A stretch of 64,000 bases of DNA from Anaeramoeba flamelloides (Eukaryota > Metamonada > Anaeramoebidae): positions 14,322,001-14,386,000 of the forward strand of contig JANTQA010000047.1 in NCBI GenBank assembly GCA_027625915.1. Reading direction: 5' to 3'. The notes beneath the pieces were generated by a model. The model was not told the origin of the DNA and made no database searches. It was given only the letters and a program-made list of their open reading frames with translations. Shown here piece after piece: positions 36,101-46,075 of the stretch; the first letter of the stretch is position 1; each line of letters starts with the position of its first letter. The position numbers and the translations under genes were made by a program.

Positions 36101-38064
36101 TTTTTAGGAAAAAAATTTTCCTATTTGATATTTCCATTTTATATTTTGTTTATTAATCCCTGTAGATATATAAGAAACAAATATCAAATTTACAGATTAT
36201 TTAATGCCTGTTTCTTGTATCGGCTAATGTATAGGTTTTTAAAAAAAAAGAAACACATTTTTTATTTTGAAATACAGGCTGAAACAATTCTATGACGGTT
36301 ATTTTGGGAACATTAATTATAAGGTATAATATATAAGCGTTTGTGGAATGAAAGGGGGTGAATTTTCTTTTGATTTTTCTTTATTTATAAAAAATGGATT
36401 CCAGAAGAAAGTTAATTGAAATTTGAGTTTTCTATTCGTTTACTGGGAAATGTTTAGGCTATATAATAGATGGATTGACGATCTTAAACGGGACAAATAT
36501 TTCTGAGAATTTAAACAAAAAAATGAACTCAAATTTTTATACTATTTAAATTTTTAAAAAATCAGTATTCAAGAGAACTCTTAAAACATATAAAAAACCA
36601 TTTGTTCCACAAAGTTTGGTAATTTTTTTAAAAAAAATATAAGTATTAATTTGACTCCTTTTTGGAACCATTATTTAGCTGAAATATAAATTTTAATTGA
36701 AAGTTTCGTTTTTTACAAAATTTCTTGAAGTGGGAAAACAAAGTGGCAACTTTCCAAAGATTTTACTATGAATAGAGAAAGGAGAAATATGAAATTAATG
36801 ATAATCTATAAAAAAGAATTTTTTTTTGAAAAATAAGAATTATTATTATTTATACAAAAAAAAAACGATCTGAAGGAGTAAAATCTCTCAAATATCAGTC
36901 AAATATTGGAAATATTTTTCTACTAATTGTTTATTCACATATAAATCAACTATCAATTATTTTTTATTTTATCAAAATCGTTCCCAACTGAATGTTTTAT
37001 TCATTTATTTTAAAAATATTTACTCTGGTCTTAACTTTTTGTTCTTGAATAATGGAATTATTTTTAAAGGAGATTGTGTATTTTATTCAAAACATAATGC
37101 AGAACCATTTTGAAAGATTTAATCAATAAAAGAACAAAATTTTACCTAAAGAATATCGTAACTATCAAAAAAAAGATTCATAGCAAATCTAAAGTTTAAT
37201 TCAAAACAGCATTACTGTATCTTAAATTGAAAACTAAAATAAAAATCCCATTACTAAAATATACAACCTACATTTAAAGTCGATTTTCAGAAATGAATTA
37301 TTTTTTTTACAAAAGTTGATCTATTATTCTGGTTTTCCAAAAGTTAAAAAAATACACTCAGTTGTACAACCATTCCATGTTTTTAAAGTTAACTCTTTAC
37401 GAAAAATTGACCAATGGTTCTAATATTGGCTATCCGAAGGGTTAATAGAAACAAATCAATATAATTACAACTAAATTTCGTATCAGTCAAAGGTTGGCCC
37501 AACATTATTTTCTAATATCAAATATTTTTTATAAATGATCTTTGAAAATTAAAAAAGCTTAAAGTTGAATAATCAAACCCTAAGTGTAGTTGTGATAATG
37601 GTATAGAATAAAAGTAAAGAATCAGTATGTTTTCTTAAAAATAGAAAAACTCAAATTCTTGATTACTTATTGAGAAAAACAACAATGTTCATTTTGATTT
37701 CCTATAGAAGATCCAAATATAGTTCCAAACGATTTCAATATCATTTCTCTACAATCATTATTATTATTACTTTATCAATAACCTTAATATAACATGTTTT
37801 TACCAAGTGACTTGAGATCTTGTCATAAAAAAAAATATTCCAATTTAATTCAGTTAAAAAAAATCAAAAAAAATAAGTAAAAAATATAACAAAATGTATT
37901 TAATTTTTAAATTTTCCTAAATGAAAATTTTACTTTCAAACATCCATTCAAACTCTTTAGACACAAGTAATTTATTTTCTTCAATTGCCCCCCCCCCCAC
38001 ACACATGATTGAAAAATGGTGTTTTTATGAAGTCTATTTTCAAAAAAAATTATCAAAGTAATTT
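36101..38064. other. AT-rich stretch without a recognised gene
   Basis: No gene. A tract of 12 C followed by ACACAC lies at 37988-38004. A plus-strand open stretch at 36065-36295 begins inside MITE A5 and is not a gene. Confidence 0.4.
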
Positions 38065-38261
38065 AAGCCAGTTCCACTTTTAAGTCACAAACTTTCAACA
38101 ATATATAAGTCACAAAAAAAAAACTAAAAACAAATGCACAAAATTCAAATTCTATTAAAATAATATGTGTAAAAAAAATTCCAAATAATGTACTTTAATT
38201 TGAGATTTTTCTGTGACTTAAATTGTAATAAAAGCTAGTATCTTAAAAGTCGAACTGGCTG
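38065..38261. mobile_element. MITE A, copy 6 (diverged)
   Basis: It keeps the family order (GCCAGTTCCACTTTTAAG, CACAAACTTTCAACA, TTTAATTTGAGATTTTTCTG, AAAAGTCGAACTGGCTG). The left TA is lost; TA follows at 38262-38263. Confidence 0.7.
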
Positions 38262-38689
38262 TATAACACACTCATTCGCTTATTAGAATGATGATTAATT
38301 AATATACTCATGTTAATAAAATCACTCATTAGATCAAAAAACAAGAATAAAAAATCTCATTTTCTATCCTCCTTGTAAACCTCGTTAAAAAAATAATTAT
38401 TGTTTTTCAAAAAAAAATTGATCTATTTACTTCAGCTTATTAAATAATTTATTGAGAATTCTATATGTATCCCCACTTTAATGAACTTCAAGTAGGCTTA
38501 TTACTTGGTTCATCAAAAAATTGGTTATATATTAAAAGCATTTGATTTAAAAATATTCAATTACACAACAATTATACTAACAATCCCAATTAAAAACTTG
38601 TCAGGTATTTTTTTAATTTTGGGTATTTTTTTCACAATAAGAATTTTTTACATTTTCATTCACTTTTGCTCAAAATATTAATGACTTTG

Positions 38690-38768
38690 GTGAAAAAAAC
38701 GAGTTGAAACATTCAGTTTCGCACAAATGGCGACACTCAAAAATCAAAAAATGTTCCTGCCTCCTTAA
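38690..38768 (-). repeat. F-type TTAA end, inverted (copy 3)
   Basis: Read on the minus strand, TTAA (38765-38768) is followed by GGAGGCAGGAACATTTTTTG, then GAGTGTCGCCATTTGTG and GAAACTGAAT. This aligns with the left end of F1 (GGGGGTAAGTACATTTTTCA, GAGTGCCACCATTTATG, GAAACTGAAT). The interior then differs, so it is a related subfamily or truncated. Confidence 0.6.
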
Positions 38769-39462
38769 TCAAAATCTTTTTTCTTTTGATTGAAATTCAA
38801 TGTGTTTTATCTTTGGGCTATCGATCACAATTAATCTCGATTATTTTAATTCAAAACACTGTTCAATAGTATTGTAGCAACGTGTTTTTTCTAAGAACCA
38901 AAAATAGAAACAACAAAAATTATAATGCAAGAAATTTTCATGAACATTTTGAAAAACAAGTTTATTAAATTTTGCGAAATATCTCTCAAAATTAGAATTT
39001 CCTACTTAAATTTCTTTTGTACCACCTCGAGATTTTTTTAATAAAAATACACTTCTTTCCTCAGGTAGAATTGTCAATTGTATAAAATTCCCGTCCTCGT
39101 TCATTTCGTTTGATAAACATAATCTGTTGAAATCTCATTTCTAATTGAAAAAACAAAATTTTATCTTTTCTAATTTAAACAATTTTCTAATTGTGAAAAA
39201 GTGTTTGTTTCACAAAAAGGTGTATTTTTATTTGTAGGTTTGGACCAAAATTCAAATTTTTAGGATTGATCAATTTGAGTGGAAAAAAAGAATTAACCAA
39301 AATTAATTCCCAAAAGCTTTAAAATTAAAATTTTTACAATGATTTTTCAGACACAAACTGTTATTTTGTTTAACACCACTGAAAAAAGAAAATTTCTCAA
39401 GAAAATGAAAATAAAAAATAATTCATCAATTTTTCATTTTTTATTATTCAACAAATTAATAA
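38769..39462 (+). other. 5' flank of the PIP kinase gene
   Basis: AT-rich with no recognised control site. The bases just before the ATG are A/T (CAAATTAATAAATG). Confidence 0.3.
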
Positions 39463-41250
39463 ATGAGTATTAACAAACAACAAGAAAACAGCTCCACTGG
39501 AGTTGGTTTCTTTTCATCTTTGTCTAGTTATTTTCGCAAATCTAAGTTCCAAAGATACGATTCTGTTAAACAAATACTTAACCAAGGGTTATCAAAACTC
39601 AAAAAGAAAAAGAAAAAAAAAACCCAAATTTCGTTTACACAGAAAAGTAAAAAGCACCTGCAAAAACAAAAAAAGAAAATTTATGAACTTAAAAAGAAAC
39701 AAAAAACACAAGAAAAAGAAACCGAAATAAAAAAGACAGAAAACGGACAAGAGCAAGAGCAAGAGCAAGAGCAAAAGCATAAGCAAGAGCAAAAACAAAG
39801 CAAAGAAAAATTGCAAAAACAAAATAAAGAAAAAGTGGAAAAAGAAGAAACACAAACAAAAGAAACGGTGAACAGAAATAGCGCACACAAAACAAAACTA
39901 AATCTTAAAGTCGGCCAAGAAAATTTTGAACAATTTGATCCTGTCACCTACAGACAATTGCAAAAAATAAAAAATAATGAAGAAAAAGTGCTCAAATATA
40001 CAATTGACTTTACAGAATACCACAGCGATCTTCTTGAAAAAGTTCGCGAATCTCAAGGCATTAGCACCCATCAGTATCGCAAATCGATCAAAACAATCAA
40101 GCCAATGCTAACAGACAGTGGAAGGTCTGGCGCATTTTTTTTCCGCTCAAAGGATGCAAAGTATGTCGTCAAGTCTGTCCCAAAGACCGACTCGCAAGTG
40201 CTAAAGCAAATATTGCCAGACTATTTGGAGCATCTTTTAAAAAACCCAAGCTCTTTAATCAACCCAATCTATGGGCATTACAAACTCAAAACGGGCAATT
40301 TCGTTGAGTACTATATCATTATGGCCAATGTCTTCCAATCAGATTTGTCGATCGACAGGATCTATGATTTAAAAGGATCAACTGTTGGAAGAGAGAATTC
40401 AACCGAAAATGAAAATGGCAACCAAACGAATTTGGTAAATGAAAGCAATGGCATCAAAATGGACAAGGTATTAAAAGATAATGATCTTGACGAGAAAATT
40501 GAAATGTCTGTCAAAACCAAAAAAATGTTTATTAAGCAATTAGAAAGCGATCTTGGCTTTTTACAAAAAAACGAACTGATGGACTATTCCTTATTAGTCG
40601 GCGTTCATCATTTAAACCAGGAACAAAACTCCCAAGAAAACACTGAAATGTCAATTAATAAACTTGATGTTAATACACAATTAAAAAATAACAAGGGTAA
40701 TCAATTTAATAATCAAAAAACGAATATGGAAAAGAACAATGAGAATAAAGACGGGAAGGGGGGGAAAGAAAAAGACAGTGTTATACCAAGCACAGTTTCA
40801 TTTTTTAAACAAGACCATGGGGGGCTACGCGGCGAACGACCAAATTGTAAAAACGAAAAATGCATCTATTACATGGGCATTATTGATATGCTTCAATTTT
40901 TCTCACTGAAAAAGGCAGTAGAGAGTGGGTTGAAAGGCCTTTTTTATGGCGATAATATTAGCTCTGTCGACCCAGAAACTTATTCACGTAGGTTTATGCT
41001 AACAATGCTAAATCTTACAAATTCAAAAAATGATGAAATTGATTTCAAATCAGAATTGAAAAAATATTCTGAGCCAAAAGTCGAGGAAAATACCACACAA
41101 GAGACACAAAGCAATACAGGGTTTTTCTCTTCCTTTTTTAATAGAGCACAGCCAAACGAACAACAAATCTCAAATAATATTGAAGAATCTTCAAAAACTG
41201 AAAAATCTACAATTGAAACAAATGTAAAAATAGCTTTAGAAAATTTATAA
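39463..41250 (+). CDS. Phosphatidylinositol phosphate kinase (PIPK family)
   Basis: An uninterrupted 595-codon frame whose residues about 160-520 form a PIPK catalytic domain, which phosphorylates a phosphatidylinositol phosphate to a bisphosphate at membranes. Visible motifs: glycine-rich loop DSGRSGAFFF (218-227), the ATP-binding Lys in YVVKSVP (K237), RIYDLKGSTVGR (299-310), the catalytic-loop MDYSLLVG (373-380, D374), the metal-binding IID (473-475) and the family's C-terminal SSVDPETYSRRF (about 505-516). Residues about 45-145 are a Lys-rich then Glu-Gln repeat region that probably adds disorder or membrane charge. A 60-90-residue Asn/Lys-rich insert splits the domain after MDYSLLVG. An FFSSL/FFSSF motif occurs near both termini. 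Key residues look present, so it should be active; PI4P 5-kinase is the likeliest activity, but the activation loop does not settle type I versus II. Confidence 0.93.
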   Translation: MSINKQQENSSTGVGFFSSLSSYFRKSKFQRYDSVKQILNQGLSKLKKKKKKKTQISFTQKSKKHLQKQKKKIYELKKKQKTQEKETEIKKTENGQEQEQEQEQKHKQEQKQSKEKLQKQNKEKVEKEETQTKETVNRNSAHKTKLNLKVGQENFEQFDPVTYRQLQKIKNNEEKVLKYTIDFTEYHSDLLEKVRESQGISTHQYRKSIKTIKPMLTDSGRSGAFFFRSKDAKYVVKSVPKTDSQVLKQILPDYLEHLLKNPSSLINPIYGHYKLKTGNFVEYYIIMANVFQSDLSIDRIYDLKGSTVGRENSTENENGNQTNLVNESNGIKMDKVLKDNDLDEKIEMSVKTKKMFIKQLESDLGFLQKNELMDYSLLVGVHHLNQEQNSQENTEMSINKLDVNTQLKNNKGNQFNNQKTNMEKNNENKDGKGGKEKDSVIPSTVSFFKQDHGGLRGERPNCKNEKCIYYMGIIDMLQFFSLKKAVESGLKGLFYGDNISSVDPETYSRRFMLTMLNLTNSKNDEIDFKSELKKYSEPKVEENTTQETQSNTGFFSSFFNRAQPNEQQISNNIEESSKTEKSTIETNVKIALENL

Positions 41251-41274
41251 GTTGATTAATTATTCATGCTATCA

Positions 41275-41300
41275 TTTATCGTTTATCGTTTATCGTTTAT
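41275..41300 (+). repeat. Short 7-bp tandem repeat after the PIP kinase gene
   Basis: Three full units of TTTATCG and a partial fourth begin 25 bases after the stop codon, probably in the 3' UTR. Confidence 0.8.
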
Positions 41301-41646
41301 TATTTATTCTTTAACATTTATATCTTTTCTTTTCTTTCCTTTTATTTTTATTTTATTATATTATGAATATTTTGAAAATATTCAAATTTATTATCTTATT
41401 TATTAAATTATTTTTTTATTATTCCATTTATTTTATATTCGATGATTATAAACAAATTATTTATTAATTTTCCGATATACAACAAATAAAAAATTATGTT
41501 TTCCGTTTTTTAATTTCGAATCCATTTGGTTTATTTATAATTACTAAAATAACCCCTCAAAAATTTTGAATCGATTCATTCATTTTTTTGATCATCTTTT
41601 TGGAAATTGTGAATAATATTTTAATTTATTTTGTTATTAATTTATT
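41301..41646. other. 3' flank of the PIP kinase gene
   Basis: AT-rich, no feature that I can support. Confidence 0.3.
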
Positions 41647-41740
41647 GAGAAAAAGGAGTAATTAAAAAAAATTTTACTAAATAAAAAAGAGAAGAAAAAT
41701 AATTAAAATATTATCAATACAAATAATTCTAATATCTTTT
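41647..41740 (+). repeat. Dispersed repeat L, copy 2
   Basis: GAGAAAAAGGAGTAATT then TTTTACTAAATAAAAAAG and AATAATTAAAATATT, as at 28696-28800. Confidence 0.5.
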
Positions 41741-41854
41741 TCATGACCAAAACTAAAAAAGTATACATTTTCATTAGATATTTTTTAATTTTAAAAGTTA
41801 AAAGAAAATTGAGGAATTTTTTTTTTTATTTCTTCAAATAAAAAAAAAAAATGT

Positions 41855-42545
41855 TAGATTTTCTTGAGTTTTCTGGTTATTTGTAAAGTGTTCTAGGTTT
41901 TTTTTACTTTTTGAAATGAACCGAAAATTTTAATAAATTTTCGGGTTATTTCAAATAATAAAAGAAACCTAACGAAAATCAATAGATTTTCCACATAAAT
42001 TTCAAAAAGTAAAAATAAACATAACGAAAAACTATTGATTTTTGAAATCAAACAGAAAACCCCAAGAAAACCTATCAACTTGTCGGCATTTGACTATAGG
42101 GTTTTTTTTTCGGATTTCCAAAATTTAAAAGAATAGAGTAAAATAATTGGATTTTTATCGGGTTTTATGAATCTGAGAAATACCCTGCTAAGTTTGTTAA
42201 TTGTTGTTTTGATTAGAGAATCTCGGAAATTTTTTTTTGATTTCTCAAAATAAAAAAAAAAAGACTGGTTTCCTTGAATTGTATTTTTATTTGCGAAATC
42301 AGCAGATTTTCGAAACAAAAACATGAAAAAAAAAAAAAAAAAAACAAACAAAATAAAAAACCACTTTTCCAAAAAGTAAAAGACTCAAGTAAAATCAATG
42401 GTTTTTCTATAACCTTCTGAATTATCGAAAAAAGTCCTAAGTTTTTTTTATTTTAAGAAATGAAAAAAAAAATTATTAATAATCTTTTTATTTCTTAAAT
42501 TAAAAAAAAAAATAGAAAATCTATGGCACTTGATAGTACTTGGCT
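41855..42545. mobile_element. Foldback E, copy 1
   Basis: Blocks such as TTCTTGAGTTTTCTG, GTGTTCTAGGTTTTTTTTAC and GAAATGAACCGAAAATTTT are followed by their inverse (AACCTAACGAAAATCAATAG, CAGAAAACCCCAAGAAAACC). A second block with AAAAGAATAGAGTAAAAT follows. The centre near 41933 is the palindrome-like AAAATTT...AAATTTTC. Shares subunits with E2 and E3. Minus-strand open frames here are artefacts of the repeat. Confidence 0.55.
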
Positions 42546-43280
42546 ACACTTTCGTTAACTTTTTTCAGAATTTAATAGAATTTAATAGAATTTAATAAAA
42601 CCAAAGATTTTACTATATTATTTTAAATTTTGGAAAATCACAGCTTGGTTTTTTTGATGTTTTTGATTTTTCTGTTTTTTTTGATTATCAAAAGATTTTA
42701 CTCATTGTTTTTTTGAATTCTGGAAAACCTAGGCATTTGAAGGCACTTTGCAATATATAACACAACTCTTCTTGAATTCACATGCGGTTACAAGAACCAG
42801 ATAAAAAAATTATTTACAATTAAATAACAATTGCACAATCTCAGATTAATAATTGATTTTCCAATAATGGTCATTTTTTTTTTTTATTTGAAAGAATGTT
42901 ACAAAATAAATCATTATAGTTAATTCTTTTAAACAAAAAAAAAAAAAAACAAAAACAAACAAACATTACTAAAAAGTGATATACTAACTACCTAAAAGTA
43001 TATAGATATTTTTACCCGAATTTTCTTTATTTTTTATTTTCATTTTTTTATTGTTTTTTCTAAATAACCTTCAGTTTTCTAATTATACTAACTATGTAAA
43101 AAAATACTCAAAAAGAACAATAAATTTCATATTTTTGATTAATCATATTAAATGGTTACTTTTTTTTTTTCTTTCTAAGACTATCTTTTTCCTATTTTTT
43201 TAACTAATAGATATGATAAAACTATTTTCATTTGTTATTGTTTTCACATTAAAAGAAATTGTTTGGATTAAATATAATCT
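42546..43280. other. AT-rich stretch with E-flank motifs
   Basis: TTTTACTATATTATTTTAAA and GGAAAACCTAGGCATTTG are motifs seen beside other E copies. No gene. Confidence 0.35.
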
Positions 43281-43559
43281 CTACACTTTTTCTAACTTGA
43301 TTTTTAGAAAACAAGAAGAAATTTCAAAAATAATTACAACAATGTTAAAAAAACCTGGTATGAGAGTATAATGAAAGTCTAATACAGTTCATGGATCTTG
43401 AGAACCTCCCCATTCACCGAAAGCTGGGTAATTCAAAGCAATTATCAGCGCTGGTAAAAGGCTAAACCTAAATAAGGGTAGTATTTTCTTTAAAAGATTT
43501 TTGAGTAACCTATAATCTGCCAACAATATCATAAATTTTTTACCAGGAATTGGTTTGTG
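43281..43559 (-). pseudogene. Remnant (or exon) of a multi-pass membrane protein
   Basis: A minus-strand frame of 93 codons with one internal TGA (43389-43391) stands out by its G+C content. It reads KFMILLADYRLLKN, a basic stretch, then the hydrophobic FRFSLLPALIIALNYPAF, a polar loop GEWGGSQDP, the stop, and FHYTLIPGFFNIVVIIFEI, a second hydrophobic span, followed by Cys and Lys-rich sequence. Two spans joined by a Trp/Gly-rich loop would fit GPCR spans 4 and 5, but I cannot name the family. No ATG or splice junction was identified. It may be a paralogue fragment of the gene represented at 3031-3344, since a copy of repeat H accompanies both. Confidence 0.4.
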
Positions 43560-43689
43560 TTATTTACGTTAAATACCCTTTCGGAATCTCTGGATAATGC
43601 AATATTAAACATATTAAGTCTCAATTGATGAATTGATGTTGATTATTCAAAATAAATATAAAATCAAACAAAAATAGATGGGATATGGG

Positions 43690-44440
43690 TGATTAAATAA
43701 AGGAAATATTGTTCGAAACTTAACAAAAAATTATCAATTAAATTCCGATCTATTCTACAAAAAAAAAATTATTTTTTATGTTTTTAAAAAAGTTATTTTC
43801 TTGTTTCCAATAAAACGAAAAAAAAATTTGAAAAAAAATTTTTTATTTTGTAAAATTTATTTATATAAATTGTTTCGTTTTATTCTAAAGAATTTTTATA
43901 ATAATTCAAATCATTTTTAGAAGTTAAAAAATTAATTATGAAACTTGACGATAAAATCACTATTATCCAAAATTATCTTCTTATTAGTTTTATTTTGAAA
44001 AATCAAATTTCCTCTTCAATTTACCAAAAACAAAAGTTCTAAGTAAAATTTGTCAGTGTCTTGAAAACTTTCATGATTATATCTAAACTTAATGTACTAT
44101 AAATATTTTCCAATAGGTTGAGTAAATCAATTTTTTGCTGAACCAAAAGAATTATCTGAGAAAATCAAAAAAAAATCTATAGATTAATAATTATAACAAT
44201 AATGATTATTTATTGTATAATAATGATTGAAATGGGAATAAAAAGGGTAATTTTTTTTTTATATTCTAAGAAATAAAATCGATTTAACTTTTTCTATTCA
44301 GAAAAAATGGAAAAAAAAAATTAATCTCTCAGATAAATTTTCTTTTCTGGGTTTCTTTTGAGATTAGAATTTTTTGACTCTTTGTATCAAAAAAATTTTT
44401 AAGTTGATAATATCGCTAATAACTTATTTATTTTTTTTTT
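43690..44440. repeat. Dispersed repeat H, copy 2
   Basis: Aligned by eye with 1985-2760; many indels but the same order of blocks. See copy 1. Confidence 0.5.
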
Positions 44441-45340
44441 TTTCCAGTTGTTGTAGAAGTCTGTTTACTTAATGAAAGAATTTTTCACCAAAATTAATAA
44501 ATTTTTTTTTAACAATTCAATACCAAATTAACTATTTATAAAATGATTTATAAAAAAAATTAAAATCATTCAAAAACAATTTTTTGAAGGTAAACAGAGG
44601 ATTGTGAATCATTTGAATAAAATTTTAATAGTTATTTTAATATTTTTAAAAACAATTTTTACAAATTTTTTTTTTCTTTTTTTTTTGTGTTTATAATTTG
44701 AGGTTGATATATTTGTATTTAGCGAATTAACATATGATTTCAAAAACAATTACCCTATTTTCAAAGCCTTAAACCTATAATTTATTATATTTTTCTTAAT
44801 TGGATTTATTCTTCATACTTTAAATTTTCATTTATGATGTATTTCTTTTTATCTTATCCAAAAAAACAAATAATGTTGATGATTGAATACATGTATTATT
44901 GACCAAAAACACGTTGAATTAGTGTTACATAACAAGAACTGTTAATATTCACAATTGAACTTATCACTCAACACATTATTTACATTTTTTTTTAAAAAAT
45001 TTCACCACTTCTAGATTTCCAAGAAAATCTTCAACTTTATCAATTAATTTGGATCTTGTTGAAAATTCAACTTAAAATTGATAAAATTGATAGATCACAA
45101 CCAATTTTTTCAATAAAAAAACCTAATTGTAAACAAAATTCTAAAAGATCACAAATTTTTATTTTTTGAATTACCTTTTAACCAAAAAAAAATTTTTTTT
45201 CAAGATAGAAAAATGGAAAACATAAAAAGTTACTAAGTCCTTTATTTTTAATTTCTGGATTGGTCAAATTTCTTTTAAATCGATTTTTTCTTTAAATAAA
45301 TTGATTTTTTTTTACTTTTTTTCAAAAATCTTATCCGGTA
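44441..45340. other. AT-rich stretch without a recognised gene
   Basis: No reading frame, repeat copy or RNA supported. Confidence 0.35.
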
Positions 45341-45870
45341 AAATAACTTTTAAAAAATTCGGCACAGTTTAAACAGTTGGAAGAAGAATAACAATTCTAT
45401 CCTTTACATTCAATTTTAGAAAACTTTTCTTTTTTTTCTGATCATTTTTTGTCTTTTATTGTTTTGGTTTTCCTTTCCTTATTTCGATTTAAATAATCTA
45501 TTTCATATTGAACTGGAAATTGTTATCTAATTGTTGATAGAAGGTCGATTTTGTAAAATTAAATAGAAAAATCACAAAAAATTAATACATAGTATCTAAT
45601 TATTTGATCGATCAATATTTGTTAGTGATATTTCAAGAAATTTAGTAATATAATTTTCTATTCTCACTTTCCAATTTTTTGGACACATTAATTTTTTTGG
45701 TTTTATATTTTTTTCTTTTATTTGGTTAAAAATGATTACTTATAAAAACATTAATACTCTGTGAACTTGATTGTAGGCTTAATATTGCATTTGTAAAAAT
45801 ATTATAAATTGATTTTTTTTTTTACCTATTTATGATTATAGGTTTGTCTAAATTTTTAGAATGGGGGTTT
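45341..45870 (-). mobile_element. MITE C, copy 3 (inverted)
   Basis: Reads as C on the minus strand: AAACCCCCATTCTAAAAATT then TAGACAAACC at its left end (45870 down) and CTGTTTAAACTGTGCC at its right. The internal ATTGATCGATCAAATAATTAG landmark is present with a few changes. Confidence 0.65.
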
Positions 45871-46075
45871 GAAAAAAAAAAAAAAGTTACAATTGAACTT
45901 ACCAAAATATAATTTATTTTCAATTAACTCCATACAACAAATTAAATACAATAATAATAAATAAATAAATAAAATATCAAAATAAATAAAGGGTTGTTTA
46001 TTTTGTTAGTAGAATAAATAATAATAATAAAATTATGAATAATTATTTAATCATCATTGTTTTTAAAACTAAATA
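45871..46075 (-). other. 3' flank of the Furry-like gene
   Basis: AT-rich with (AATA)n near 45948-45990; no other feature. Confidence 0.3.

Noticed and set aside
41275-41300. TTTATCG repeats considered as telomere-like
   Set aside because: Only three to four units, in a gene 3' flank.
43360-43480. G+C-richer patch considered as a structured RNA
   Set aside because: It reads better as membrane-protein coding sequence on the minus strand.
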